A DNA stretch of 55,294 nucleotides from Williamsia sp. (GCF_016462415.1 NZ_JAEMTF010000006.1:10369-65662), one strand, 5' to 3'; positions 8,903 through 17,310 are shown, numbered from the stretch's first letter. Translations and numbers: made by a program. The notes: generated by a model from the sequence alone, not told the origin.

Positions 8903-10072
8903 TCATCGCGCGCTGATCGGGTTCGACCGGACGACGTCCGTCCCGGGGAGCTGCGCGACGAAGGTGCCGTCGCCCCACCGCGACGCCATGCCGGCGACGG
9001 GGAAGTCGGTGGTGACGTCCTGCGCGCCCGAGGCCAGTGCCACCGCGACCCGGGTGTGTTCGTCGGCCTTCACCGTCGACATCGGCTCGTCGGCACGGGT
9101 CCGCACCAGGTATCCGGCCGACACCAGCCGACGTATCTCGTCGAGATGCGATCCGCGTGGGTCGTTGACCATCGTGACGGCCGCATCCGGTTGCCCCACT
9201 GCGCCCCGGGTGAACACCGGCGCCGTGCGCAGCCCAGGGTGCATGCGCAGGTAGTCGGCGCGCAGTCGCGACGGGGCGCCCGGTTCGCTCGACGCGTTGT
9301 CGAAGAAGAACATGACCCGCCCGCGCGCCCGGGCCAGGGTCGGCCATCCGCCGGCCCGCGCCGATTGCTCGACCGTTCGCCCCGGCAGTCGGATCGAGTC
9401 GGGGGTGATGAGGTCCTCCGGCGCGAACGTCTCGGCGATCTCCCGATCGAGTTCGGCGAGCTGCGCGCGATCCCACGCGGGGACGTCGACCCCGCCGAGT
9501 CGCCGGGCGGTCGCGTCGGTCGACTTGAGTTCGAGCTGGATCAGTATCGGTGTGTGTCGTGGGTGCGAGTCGGAGAAGGCGCGGATCTCGCGTAGGCAGC
9601 GCCGCAGGCTGATGCAGCTGGTCCGGTAGTCGACGTCGGCACTGTGGAGCACCTTGATCCCCGGTTGCCGGTACTCGGGGTCGGCGAGCGGGCCGTGCCC
9701 GGCGAGCCTGCGTGCCAACGGGTATCGGTAGCGGCCGCCGGTCGGGTCGGGGTTGAGGTCGAGTTCCACCGCACGGACGCGCTGGTCGGTCAGTTGGTCG
9801 GTGAGACTCGCGTGCTGGTAGCGGAACCCGTCGGTGGCCGAGCCGACGAGAGATCCCGGGAGCTCGTCGGCGGCAGGCATCTGGTGGTAGCTGTTGTGCG
9901 TGCCGATGAACTGGATCTGGTTGAGCCGCAGGGCGTCGGTGACCGGCGGGAGGTCACGCGCGGCGGCCGGGCCGGTGGTCGCGGCCAGACCGCTGCCGAG
10001 CAGGGCGGAGACCAGGAGCAGGACGGCACGACGTCTGATGGCAGGCACCCGTCCATCTCGACTCCCGAACAT
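8903..10072 (-). CDS. Secreted PI-PLC-like phosphodiesterase
   Basis: A 389-residue protein resembling the calcium-dependent PI-specific phospholipase C family. The N-terminus (RRRAVLLLVSALLGSGLAATTGPAAA) is a Sec signal peptide cleaved near residue 38. IQFIGTHNSYHQM carries the first catalytic histidine, VRAVELDLN and VLHSADVDY the metal and second-histidine region, and PILIQLELK another TIM-barrel strand. Related proteins are exported and probably hydrolyse phosphoinositides or similar phosphodiesters, which would act on cell-envelope phosphatidylinositol here. It ends 34 bp before the SDR start. Function beyond the fold is inferred. Confidence 0.8.
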   Translation of the reverse strand: MFGSRDGRVPAIRRRAVLLLVSALLGSGLAATTGPAAARDLPPVTDALRLNQIQFIGTHNSYHQMPAADELPGSLVGSATDGFRYQHASLTDQLTDQRVRAVELDLNPDPTGGRYRYPLARRLAGHGPLADPEYRQPGIKVLHSADVDYRTSCISLRRCLREIRAFSDSHPRHTPILIQLELKSTDATARRLGGVDVPAWDRAQLAELDREIAETFAPEDLITPDSIRLPGRTVEQSARAGGWPTLARARGRVMFFFDNASSEPGAPSRLRADYLRMHPGLRTAPVFTRGAVGQPDAAVTMVNDPRGSHLDEIRRLVSAGYLVRTRADEPMSTVKADEHTRVAVALASGAQDVTTDFPVAGMASRWGDGTFVAQLPGTDVVRSNPISAR

Positions 10073-10167
10073 GAGGGAACGGGATCGTCGGAGCGGCGGC
10101 CGCCTGACAAGTTAGTGACCTTTGCAAACCTTGTTGGCCGGTCCGTGGCCCGCGAGTCGGCGGGTGT

Positions 10168-11064
10168 TCACTTGAGCAGCTTCGACATCCGACGGTCGGC
10201 GAGGATCTTGCCCCCGGTCTGGCACGTCGGGCAGTACTGGAACGACCGGTCGGTGAACGACACCTCTCGGACGGTGTCCCCGCACACCGGACACGGCATA
10301 CCGGTGCGCGCGTGGACTCGCAGCCCCGATCGCTTCTCGCCCTTCATCGTTGCCACCTCCTGACCCTCGAGGCGCACGGTGGCATCGGTGAGGACACCGT
10401 GCATCGACACGAACAGCAGATCCACCTGCTCGTCGGAGAGCGCCTTGGCCGAGGCGAACGGCGACAGTCTGGCGGTGTGCAGGATCTCGTCGCTGTAGGC
10501 GTTGCCGATCCCGCTGATCGTCCGCTGATCGGTGAGCACGGTCTTGATGCGGGCCGAGGTCCCCTTCAGCACCTCCGCGAACTCGTCGCGCGTCAACGCC
10601 AACACGTCGGGGCCCAGAGTCGCGATGCGTTCGACCTCCATCGTGTCCCGCACGATCCAGACGGCCAGCCGTTTCTGGGTGCCCGCCTCGGTGACGTCGA
10701 ACCCCTCGCCGGGCAGACCACAGTGCACCCGCAGCGCGATCGGCCCCTTTCCACCGGGCCGCGGCGGTGTCGGCGACAGGTTCGACGACCATCGCAACCA
10801 CCCCGCACGCGAGAGGTGGATGACCAGGTGGATCACATCGACCGTGCCGTCGACGGGCGGTCCGTCGGCGGGATCGGTACTGATCACGAGATATTTGCCG
10901 ATGCGGGTGACCCCGACGACAACGCGTCCGGCCAACGCGGAGTACGGCGGATCGGCAGTTTTGAGAACCGCCAGCGACGCGATGTCCACGCGACGGATCG
11001 GCAACCCCGCCGCACGTCCGTCGACGAAGTCGGCAATGGCCTGTACCTCGGGCAACTCCGGCAT
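10168..11064 (-). CDS. Fpg/Nei-family DNA glycosylase/AP lyase
   Basis: A 298-residue base-excision repair enzyme. It starts with the family signature MPELPEV, so Pro2 is the Schiff-base nucleophile and Glu3 the proton donor. GIGNAYSDEILHTARLSP is the helix-two-turn-helix region. The C-terminal CPVCGDTV and YCPTCQTGGK form the zinc finger that contacts damaged DNA. These enzymes excise oxidised purines or pyrimidines and cleave the AP site. The divergent zinc finger and length suggest a secondary actinobacterial paralogue, not the main MutM. A monocistronic gene in this context. Confidence 0.88.
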   Translation of the reverse strand: MPELPEVQAIADFVDGRAAGLPIRRVDIASLAVLKTADPPYSALAGRVVVGVTRIGKYLVISTDPADGPPVDGTVDVIHLVIHLSRAGWLRWSSNLSPTPPRPGGKGPIALRVHCGLPGEGFDVTEAGTQKRLAVWIVRDTMEVERIATLGPDVLALTRDEFAEVLKGTSARIKTVLTDQRTISGIGNAYSDEILHTARLSPFASAKALSDEQVDLLFVSMHGVLTDATVRLEGQEVATMKGEKRSGLRVHARTGMPCPVCGDTVREVSFTDRSFQYCPTCQTGGKILADRRMSKLLK

Positions 11065-11128
11065 GCCATCCAGTTTCCCTCACACGTCAACCGTTGCGCC
11101 CGAGTTGACCGGTGGAGCGTGAGGACGG

Positions 11129-11848
11129 TCAGTACACGACGTTGCGGTAATGCATGACCATGACGTCGTCGAGGGTCGGCCAGAGGTCCTCGACATCGAA
11201 ATCGTGGTGGTAGATCAGCACGATCTCGCCGACGCGAAACCGTGGCGAGACGCAGTAGTAGGCCTGCGCCTCATCGAACGAGAGCAGGTAGACCTCGTCC
11301 TCACGGACCGGTTCGCCGTCGTACTCACCGACGATCGCCTCCTCCGGCTCCACCCCGAGGTCCGCGAGTTCGAGGCGCTCATACCGGGAGATCTGGTCGG
11401 CTGGTGTGCGGATTCCGTAGACGCCGGGCCACGTCAGTCCGAAGCCCGGATGTGTGTCGCGTTGGAACGCCTGCAACTCCTGCGGCAGGACGTCCCAGAT
11501 CGGCGAGGCCTCACCGAAGTCGCGCGGATCGGTACCCAGCCAGGGCGCGTAGGCGTCACCGTCGGTCGTGACGTAGATCAGCACCGACCGGCCGGCGATG
11601 ACCGCGGGCACGACGTCGACGAGCTGCTCGCGCATCAGGGCAGCGAACCGTGGGAGCAGACCGAGGAACGCACCGTCCCACCGGGACATGGCCACGCGTG
11701 CACGTTCGGAGGCCGATTCCGCAGCCGCGATCGTCCGCCAGACCTCGGGCAACGTGGACGCCGTCGCCGAATCGACGTCGATCCACTCGACGTCGCCGCC
11801 GGCGATCAACGCGGCGACCGCGGTCCGATCGAAACCCACCTCGGTCAC
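11129..11848 (-). CDS. Acidic protein coupled to the secreted HNH protein; possible immunity partner
   Basis: A 239-residue protein with no signal peptide or membrane segment, so cytoplasmic. It is very acidic: about 42 Asp/Glu, fewer than 20 Arg and no Lys. Its GTG start overlaps the stop of the upstream gene in a GTGA quartet, so translation is coupled. LPQELQAFQRDTHPGF followed by VYGI is loosely reminiscent of SUKH (SMI1/KNR4) proteins, many of which are immunity proteins; this likeness is weak. Acidity, coupling and order (effector first) suggest a toxin-neutralising partner. That is a hypothesis; otherwise a conserved hypothetical protein. Confidence 0.6.
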   Translation of the reverse strand: MTEVGFDRTAVAALIAGGDVEWIDVDSATASTLPEVWRTIAAAESASERARVAMSRWDGAFLGLLPRFAALMREQLVDVVPAVIAGRSVLIYVTTDGDAYAPWLGTDPRDFGEASPIWDVLPQELQAFQRDTHPGFGLTWPGVYGIRTPADQISRYERLELADLGVEPEEAIVGEYDGEPVREDEVYLLSFDEAQAYYCVSPRFRVGEIVLIYHHDFDVEDLWPTLDDVMVMHYRNVVY

Positions 11849-12738
11849 TGCGCCGCGATCAGGGTCGCGATGAGCTCGAGCAGCGTTGCGCGGGTGGTCC
11901 GTTGCAGCTCGTCCTGCTCCTCGACCCACTTCGGATCGGCGTTCTTGATCCGGCCCGCATAGCCGGAATTCTTCGCCGTGTTCGCCCGTCGCGACATCCA
12001 CTGGAAGTTCAACGGGGCGTGTGCGACCAGCCACTGGTTCTCCGGCGTGAGTCGAGAGAATCCGGGCAGCTGGACCAGTTCGGCCAGCGGCACGATGTGG
12101 TCGGCCGCGACATCGGGCAGACCGTTCACCTCTCTGATCGTCTGGCCCCCGAACGCGGGGTCGGGGTCGCCGACACTCGGCTTCGGTTCGCCCTGGAAGG
12201 TGGGATCGCCGAGGTCGCCGGGGTTCTCGTCGCGCAGGATGTCGTAGACGCCGCGGATCGGCGAGTCCTTCGGAACGGTCATCCGCCGTGGGGCGGCCGG
12301 TGGACTCGGGGGCACCCACGTGCTCGAGACCGTGGGCAACGCTGCGATTCTGGCGATCTGGGCCTGGGCACCCTTCGACCCGGTGTCGGGGGTGTAGGTG
12401 GACTTACCTGCGTCGAGGAGTCTGCGCACCGTCTCGTCGCACTGCCGTAGGGCCTCCCGATCCCGTGCGAGGTCGGCGTTGATCTCGGCGGCCTCGGCGT
12501 CGTACGCGTTCGATGCCGCCTGCTGTGCCGGGATCTCGAAGAGATGCGGACGGGCGTTGTGTGCGTCCCGACGAGCCGCATCGGCGTCGGCTTGTGCGAT
12601 CGGCACGCGGCAGATGTCGGCAGCCGGGTCCGGCGCCGCGAATGCGCTCTGCGCAGGCACGCCCAGGAGAAACACGATCACGGTCGCGACGGCGAGGACG
12701 ACCCGCGCGGTCATCGTCATGCGGGATCGGCTCGACAC
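11845..12738 (-). CDS. Secreted protein with C-terminal HNH-like nuclease domain
   Basis: A 297-residue protein. Residues 1-34 are a Sec signal peptide (hydrophobic 13-29, SAFA cleavage site). Residues 45-110 are helical and charged, possibly coiled coil, with two cysteines (43 and 100). A Pro-rich linker covers 142-150. The C-terminal part has AADHIVPLAE (Asp213-His214), LTPENQ (Asn234), Asn244 and RANTAKNSG (Asn253), an arrangement like HNH/endonuclease VII nucleases. GTG start at 12738 with GGAGG 7 nt upstream; ATG at 12720 is the alternative. It overlaps the next gene by 4 nt. Either an exported scavenging nuclease or an effector toxin; the second reading rests on the acidic partner. Confidence 0.65.
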   Translation of the reverse strand: MSSRSRMTMTARVVLAVATVIVFLLGVPAQSAFAAPDPAADICRVPIAQADADAARRDAHNARPHLFEIPAQQAASNAYDAEAAEINADLARDREALRQCDETVRRLLDAGKSTYTPDTGSKGAQAQIARIAALPTVSSTWVPPSPPAAPRRMTVPKDSPIRGVYDILRDENPGDLGDPTFQGEPKPSVGDPDPAFGGQTIREVNGLPDVAADHIVPLAELVQLPGFSRLTPENQWLVAHAPLNFQWMSRRANTAKNSGYAGRIKNADPKWVEEQDELQRTTRATLLELIATLIAAQ

Positions 12739-12869
12739 TCAGACCTCCGGAGACGGCCGACAGGACACTGACCTGCGCTGCGAACAAGCAATTGGACGCC
12801 GGTACAGTACCATTCCGTCGTCGGTGCGAGCAGGTCGCGTCGAGCGGGCGGAAAGGTCAGGCACCTCCG

Positions 12870-13505
12870 ATGAACCAGCCGTACCCGCCTCAGCCCCCGT
12901 ACGGCCCACCACCGTTCGGGCCACCCCAACACTTCGGGCCACCGCAGCAGTTCGGCCCACCGCAGCAGTTCGGGCCGCCGCAGCAGTTCGGGCCGCCGCA
13001 CGGATATCAGCAACCACCGTTCCCGTACCACGGGCCGGCGGGTCCGCCACCTGCCCCACGCCGCCGACGCGGACTCATCGCCGCGATCGTGGTGGTTGCG
13101 CTCGCAGTGGTCGCCGGCATCGCCACCGGGGTCACCCTGCTGGTCATGTCCACATCAAAGCCCTCCGACTCGGACCAGATCGCGACGGTGACCAAGGATT
13201 TTCTCCGGTTCGACGACACCAATCAGACACAGAAGGCCGCCGACTGTCTGTGCGCCGCTCAGGCGGAGCTCTACCTCGAGACAGCCGCGAATCAACAGAT
13301 CGCACCGATGAACGACACCCTCGAGGGACCCGATGTGACCGACGGACTGACGGTCAGTTCGGTCACGGTGCGCGGTGACACCGCGTCGGCCGAGATGTCC
13401 ACGGGCGGCGGCACGCCCACGACCCTGTACTTCACCCGGACGGGCGGCGCGTGGAAGATCTGCGACGACGCCCAGGATGAGTTCACCGCGGCGGCCGGCG
13501 GATAA
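12870..13505 (+). CDS. Pro-rich membrane-anchored protein with extracytoplasmic domain
   Basis: A 211-residue protein. Residues 1-60 are a Pro/Gln/Gly/Phe-rich cytoplasmic region with five FGPPQQ-like repeats. An Arg cluster (RRRRG) precedes one transmembrane helix (about residues 70-95), followed by an exported domain of about 115 residues with an NTF2/DUF4878-like look (FLRFDDTNQTQKAADCLC, ending WKICDD). Such proteins are common in mycolata and their roles are mostly unknown. The ATG at 12870 begins the repeat region; GGAAAGG lies rather far upstream. The gene is divergent from the secreted HNH gene, with 131 bp between them. Confidence 0.75.
   Translation: MNQPYPPQPPYGPPPFGPPQHFGPPQQFGPPQQFGPPQQFGPPHGYQQPPFPYHGPAGPPPAPRRRRGLIAAIVVVALAVVAGIATGVTLLVMSTSKPSDSDQIATVTKDFLRFDDTNQTQKAADCLCAAQAELYLETAANQQIAPMNDTLEGPDVTDGLTVSSVTVRGDTASAEMSTGGGTPTTLYFTRTGGAWKICDDAQDEFTAAAGG
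12915..13004 (+). repeat. 18-bp in-frame tandem repeat, five units (FGPPQQ)
   Basis: Five 18-bp units beginning TTCGG start at 12915, 12933, 12951, 12969 and 12987. Each encodes FGPPQQ or a variant. Units two to four differ only at synonymous third positions, implying recent expansion by slippage or unequal exchange. Confidence 0.85.
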
Positions 13506-13563
13506 CGGGTACTCACACCCGCCGGGTCGGCAGGCGTGCGATCCACCCCCTCGGCTGTCGCGG

Positions 13564-13569
13564 TAGGGT
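13564..13569 (+). promoter_or_regulatory. -10 box (TAGGGT) of cysQ
   Basis: TAGGGT stands 6 nt before the ATG, fitting a leaderless transcript. Confidence 0.45.
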
Positions 13570-13575
13570 CCGGCC

Positions 13576-14337
13576 ATGGCTCCGACGCTGCACGACGCGT
13601 CCTCCGGCGCCCTCACCGATGCCGAACTCGCCGCGCGGATCGCCGAGGGTGCCGGCCGGATCCTCGTGGCGGCGCGACACGAAGTCCTGCTCCGCGGCCG
13701 CCTTCTCGGAGATGTCGGCGACGCCATCGCCCAGGCCTGGATCGCGTCGGTGTTGGGGACGCACCGACCCGCCGACGCGGTGCTCTCGGAGGAGGCCCCC
13801 GACTCCCGCGACCGGCTGCGGTCGTCCCGGGTCTGGATCATCGACCCGCTCGACGGGACCCGCGAATACGCCGCGGGCCGTGACGACTGGGCGGTGCACG
13901 TGGCCCTGACGATCGACGGCGAGCCCGCCGACTGCGCGGTGTCGTTGCCCGCGACCGGCGAGGTGTTCCGCACCGACACCGTCATCGCGCCGGCCACACC
14001 ATCGGGACGGTTGGTGACGTCGCGGTACGGCGGCTCGTACGAGGCGGCGCTGGTGGCCAATCGCCTCTCGCTCAGCGCCTATTCGGTCGGCTCGGCCGGA
14101 GCGAAGGCGATGGCGGTGGTCCGCGGCGACGCCGACGTCTATGTGCACGCGACCGGGCAGTACGAATGGGACAACTGCGCACCGGTCGGTGTCGCACTCG
14201 CCGCAGGTCTGCACTGCAGCCGCATCGACGGTTCCCCGCTGGTCTACAACCAGCGCAGCTCGTACATGTCCGACTTCCTGATCTGCCGCCCCGAACTCGC
14301 CGCCGACATCATCGAGATGCTCGCCGTCGTGTTCTGA
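13576..14337 (+). CDS. cysQ: 3'(2'),5'-bisphosphate nucleotidase (CysQ-type, IMPase fold)
   Basis: A 253-residue Mg-dependent phosphatase of the inositol monophosphatase superfamily. LSEE (70-73) and DPLDGT (90-95) are metal ligands, and EYAAGRDDW and EWDNCAPVGVA are typical of the actinobacterial CysQ branch. CysQ converts 3'-phosphoadenosine-5'-phosphate to AMP, clearing the by-product of PAPS reduction and of sulfotransferases such as the Stf0-like enzyme about 11.6 kb upstream. That link is metabolic, not an operon. An inositol phosphatase role cannot be excluded. Start supported by a TAGGGT box. Confidence 0.85.
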   Translation: MAPTLHDASSGALTDAELAARIAEGAGRILVAARHEVLLRGRLLGDVGDAIAQAWIASVLGTHRPADAVLSEEAPDSRDRLRSSRVWIIDPLDGTREYAAGRDDWAVHVALTIDGEPADCAVSLPATGEVFRTDTVIAPATPSGRLVTSRYGGSYEAALVANRLSLSAYSVGSAGAKAMAVVRGDADVYVHATGQYEWDNCAPVGVALAAGLHCSRIDGSPLVYNQRSSYMSDFLICRPELAADIIEMLAVVF

Positions 14338-14349
14338 GGCCGGCCGACC

Positions 14350-14724
14350 TCAGCCGGCCAGGCGACGGTCGCCGTTGGCCTCGATGTTCGCGCGCACGTC
14401 GTCCATGACGCTTTCGAGGGTGGTCCGCGTCTGCAACAGATCGTCGATCTGCTGCGACAGACGCCGGTGTGCGTCGGACAGTCGATCCATGGTCGTGGGC
14501 GTGGTGACACCGGTGTGCACGCACGGCAACATCTCCTCGATGTCGCGTGTCGGGACACCGGCGTCGAGCAGGCAGCGGATCGTCTCCACCCGCTGCTGGG
14601 CGAGGGTGTCGAACTCGCGATGACCACCACCGGTACGGCGGGAGGTGATCAATCCCCGCTCCTCGTAGTACCGCAGCGACCGCACCGACGATCCGGTGCG
14701 CGTGGACAATTCGCCGATCCGCAT
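14350..14724 (-). CDS. MerR-family transcriptional regulator
   Basis: A 124-residue regulator. MRIGELSTRTGSSVRSLRYYEERGLI is the winged-helix DNA-binding motif of MerR proteins, followed by the second helical segment and a coiled-coil dimerisation helix (about residues 78-115). CVHTG at 67-71 has a lone Cys, so this is not a clear metal sensor; an aromatic or oxidant ligand is more likely. It is divergent from an SDR gene whose promoter has the long spacer typical of MerR control. AGGGAG lies about 7 nt before the ATG. Confidence 0.88.
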   Translation of the reverse strand: MRIGELSTRTGSSVRSLRYYEERGLITSRRTGGGHREFDTLAQQRVETIRCLLDAGVPTRDIEEMLPCVHTGVTTPTTMDRLSDAHRRLSQQIDDLLQTRTTLESVMDDVRANIEANGDRRLAG

Positions 14725-14760
14725 TCCGACTCCCTGTTGCGTAGATCACAGTGCAAGGAC

Positions 14761-14792
14761 TTGAACCTCACATCGGTGTCAGATTCTACGCT
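14761..14792 (+). promoter_or_regulatory. MerR-type promoter with 20-bp spacer and internal dyad
   Basis: TTGAAC (14761-14766, -35) and TACGCT (14787-14792, -10) are 20 bp apart, beyond the usual 17. The spacer region holds an imperfect inverted repeat, AACCTCACA (14764-14772) and TGTCAGATT (14777-14785), matching at 7 of 9 positions. MerR proteins act by twisting such over-long promoters. The -10 box is 6 nt before the SDR start codon, so the transcript is probably leaderless. Confidence 0.65.
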
Positions 14793-14798
14793 CGTGAC

Positions 14799-15518
14799 AT
14801 GAACCTCGAGAACTCGTCAATCCTGATCACCGGAGCCAACCGCGGAATCGGCGCGGCACTCGTCCACGCATCGATCAACGCCGGAGCCCGGCGGGTCTAC
14901 GCCACCTCCCGATCCGGCCGCCCACCGGTGGACGACGACCGCGTCGTGGGCCTGGCCCTCGACGTCACCGACCCCGCATCGGTCGCCGCAGCGGCCGAGA
15001 AGGCAACCGACGTCTCCGTGCTCGTGAACAACGCGGGTGTCGCCGCGCGGCAGCAGTTGGTGACCGGCGACCTCGATCAGATGCGGCTGGAGATGGAGAC
15101 CAACTTCTGGGGCCCGCTGCTCGTCACCCGCGCGTTCACCCCGGCGCTCGCGCGTGCCGGCGGCGGCGCCGTGGTCACCGTCGCCTCCGTGCTGGCCATG
15201 ACCGCATTCGAGGGGGCCGGCTCGTACGCGGCGTCGAAGGCCGCCGCATGGTCGGCCAACGACGGGATCCGCCTGGAGCTCGCCGGACAGGGCACCCAGG
15301 TGGTCACCGCGTTCCTCGCCTCCACCGACACCGACATGATGTCCGGTTGGGATGTGTTCAAGAACGATCCCGCCGATGTGGCCGCGGCGATCCTCACCGC
15401 CGTGCGGGAGGGCGCCGACGAGGTGTTCGTCGACGACGACTCACGATCGGCGAAAGAGGCACTGGCGTCCTCGGTCGCGGTCCGCTACCCCGATCTGGCG
15501 GCCGCACGAACTCGATGA
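14799..15518 (+). CDS. SDR-family oxidoreductase under MerR control
   Basis: A 239-residue short-chain dehydrogenase. ITGANRGIGAAL is the cofactor loop, VLVNNAGVA the NNAG motif, and SYAASKAAAW supplies Tyr and Lys of the catalytic site. TSRSG after the second beta strand suggests NADP(H). I chose the ATG at 14799 because the family N-terminus starts there and a TACGCT box lies 6 nt upstream; an upstream in-frame ATG at 14751 would place the promoter inside the gene. Divergent from the MerR regulator, which probably controls it, perhaps in response to an electrophile or xenobiotic. Confidence 0.88.
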   Translation: MNLENSSILITGANRGIGAALVHASINAGARRVYATSRSGRPPVDDDRVVGLALDVTDPASVAAAAEKATDVSVLVNNAGVAARQQLVTGDLDQMRLEMETNFWGPLLVTRAFTPALARAGGGAVVTVASVLAMTAFEGAGSYAASKAAAWSANDGIRLELAGQGTQVVTAFLASTDTDMMSGWDVFKNDPADVAAAILTAVREGADEVFVDDDSRSAKEALASSVAVRYPDLAAARTR

Positions 15519-15548
15519 CGCCTGGTCCCGGCGCGGCACGGGGTGCGA

Positions 15549-16334
15549 TCAGGGCTTGCGCACGAGATAGATGTCCATGATCCAGCCATGTCGCGCGCGG
15601 GCCTGCGCCCGCGTCGTCGCTATCTGTTCCCCCACCTCACCGACCGTGCCGCTGAGCAGGATCTCGTCCGGCGTACCGAGATAGGCGCCCCACCAGATGT
15701 GGTCACCCGGGTCGGCGGTGTGGCGAAAGGTGCAGTCGGCGTCGAGCATGACGATCTGGTTGGCGTCCACGCCCGGCGGCGTCTCGCCGAGTCGGCGGCC
15801 GGTGGTGATGAGTATCGGTTCGCCGATGCGGTTCATCAGGATCCGGTGGGCCGCGGTCAGTGCCGAGGCACTCGTGACACCGGCGACCACCTCGATGCGC
15901 AGGGACACGCGGCCGCGGTCGACGATCGCGTCGGCGATGCGCAGGGTGCTGTCGTAGAGGCCCGGATCGCCCCAGACCAGGATCCCCCCGACCCCGTCGT
16001 CGGACAGCTCACCGCTCAGGGCCGCCTCGATCCGGGTGGCGCGGGCGTCGTGCCAGCGCCGCACCTCGGCGTCGTAGTCGGTGGGGTTCCGGTCGCGCGG
16101 CGGATCCTCGATCTCGACGAACCGGTAGTTGCCCGCGCCGAGGTGTCGGTCGCAGATCTGCTCGCGCACGGCGACCAGGGATTCCTTGGTCGCCCCCTTG
16201 TCGAGGACGAAGAAGGTGTCGACGCCGCGCATCGCGTCGATGGCCTCGACGGTGACCTGACGCGGGTCACCCGGGCCGATGCCGATGATCCGCAGGGTGC
16301 GGGTGGTCGCAGCCGGCGTCGAGGTGGTCGTCAC
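15549..16334 (-). CDS. cobF: Precorrin-6A synthase (deacetylating)
   Basis: A 261-residue SAM-dependent methyltransferase of the tetrapyrrole methylase family. LRIIGIGPGDPRQVTVEA is the N-terminal substrate/SAM motif, GGILVWGDPGLYDSTLRI the second, and the C-terminal GWIMDIYLVRKP is distinctive of CobF. It methylates C-1 of precorrin-5 with loss of acetate in the aerobic cobalamin pathway. Its GTG start overlaps the stop of the upstream SDR gene (GTGA), so the two are coupled. No other cob genes or B12 riboswitch are seen here. Confidence 0.92.
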   Translation of the reverse strand: MTTTSTPAATTRTLRIIGIGPGDPRQVTVEAIDAMRGVDTFFVLDKGATKESLVAVREQICDRHLGAGNYRFVEIEDPPRDRNPTDYDAEVRRWHDARATRIEAALSGELSDDGVGGILVWGDPGLYDSTLRIADAIVDRGRVSLRIEVVAGVTSASALTAAHRILMNRIGEPILITTGRRLGETPPGVDANQIVMLDADCTFRHTADPGDHIWWGAYLGTPDEILLSGTVGEVGEQIATTRAQARARHGWIMDIYLVRKP

Positions 16335-17182
16335 GGGCGTGCGCGGCGCAGACCGTGGAACCGGGCCGTGACGTCGAGCATCACCGCACGCGGCAGGATG
16401 CGTCGCAGCGCGAACACGACCGGCGCGCGGTTACCCAACGCATACAACGGCTTCGGGTTCGGTGACAGTGCCGCGGTGACGATCAGCTCGGCGATCGGAC
16501 CGACGTCGAGTCCGTGCTGCTCGTTGCGACGCGTGGCCGCGGCCACCTTGGCGTAGTCCTCGCGGTAGGGCGAGTTGTCGGCGAGGTGGTAGCTGCGTCG
16601 GTCCCCGATGCCGGTGGCGATGGTCCCCGGTTCGACCGTGAGCATGGCGATCCCGAACGGCGCGAGTTCGCGGCGGGACGCGTCGGCGAATCCCTTGATC
16701 GCGCTCTTCGCGGCAGAGTAGGTGGAACGGAACGCGATCGGGAAGCTCGACAGCATCGACCCGACCATCACCACCACGCCGGACTGCCGGGACCGCATGC
16801 CGGGCAGCAGCGCCTTCGTCAGTGCGATCGGCCCGAAGACGTTCGTGGCGAACAGCTCCTCGATCGCCGACATCGGCGTGTCCTCGAGGGAGCCCATCAG
16901 GCTCGCGCCGGCGTTGTTGATCAGGATGTCGACATCGCCGGCCTCCCGCGCGCACCGCTCGATGCTGGCGGCGTCGGTCTGATCGAGCGCGATGTAGTGC
17001 ACGCCGGTGATCCGGTCCCCCGCAGGGATGCGATCGGGGTGGCGGCTGGTGCCGATGACGGTGTGCCCCCGCGCGACGAACCTCTCCGCGACCGCGGCAC
17101 CGATGCCGCTGGAGGCGCCGGTCACCAGCACCGTCCTCGATCGATCCGACTGACGGCTGGGCGATGCTCCCGATGCGCTCAC
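16331..17182 (-). CDS. SDR-family oxidoreductase coupled to cobF
   Basis: A 283-residue classical SDR. VLVTGASSGIGAAVAERF is the cofactor loop, ILINNAGASLMG the NNAG motif, and MVGSM with STYSAAKSAIKGF forms the catalytic Ser-Tyr-Lys. TSRHPDR favours NADP(H). I chose the GTG at 17182 because a TACAGT box lies 7 nt upstream; a start 14 codons earlier (17224) would bury that box. The stop overlaps the cobF start. Nothing known of SDRs links this one to cobalamin, so the coupling may be only transcriptional. Confidence 0.85.
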   Translation of the reverse strand: MSASGASPSRQSDRSRTVLVTGASSGIGAAVAERFVARGHTVIGTSRHPDRIPAGDRITGVHYIALDQTDAASIERCAREAGDVDILINNAGASLMGSLEDTPMSAIEELFATNVFGPIALTKALLPGMRSRQSGVVVMVGSMLSSFPIAFRSTYSAAKSAIKGFADASRRELAPFGIAMLTVEPGTIATGIGDRRSYHLADNSPYREDYAKVAAATRRNEQHGLDVGPIAELIVTAALSPNPKPLYALGNRAPVVFALRRILPRAVMLDVTARFHGLRRARP

Positions 17183-17189
17183 GCCGATC

Positions 17190-17195
17190 ACTGTA
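17190..17195 (-). promoter_or_regulatory. -10 box (TACAGT) of the SDR-cobF operon
   Basis: TACAGT lies 7 nt before the GTG at 17182 and decides the start choice. Confidence 0.45.
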
Positions 17196-17310
17196 GGGGT
17201 CCGCGGATCGCCATCGGAAAACAAGTGGCGATCACAGGAATTATCAGGAGATCCTCAGGGTTGGACATGCTCGGTGCGGTTGTTCGTTTCGGTGGGGAAG
17301 AAGGTGCGCG

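Noticed and set aside
15549-17310. Cobalamin riboswitch upstream of the SDR-cobF operon
   Set aside because: The upstream spacer is 128 bp with a -10 box 7 nt from the start, leaving no leader RNA for a riboswitch.
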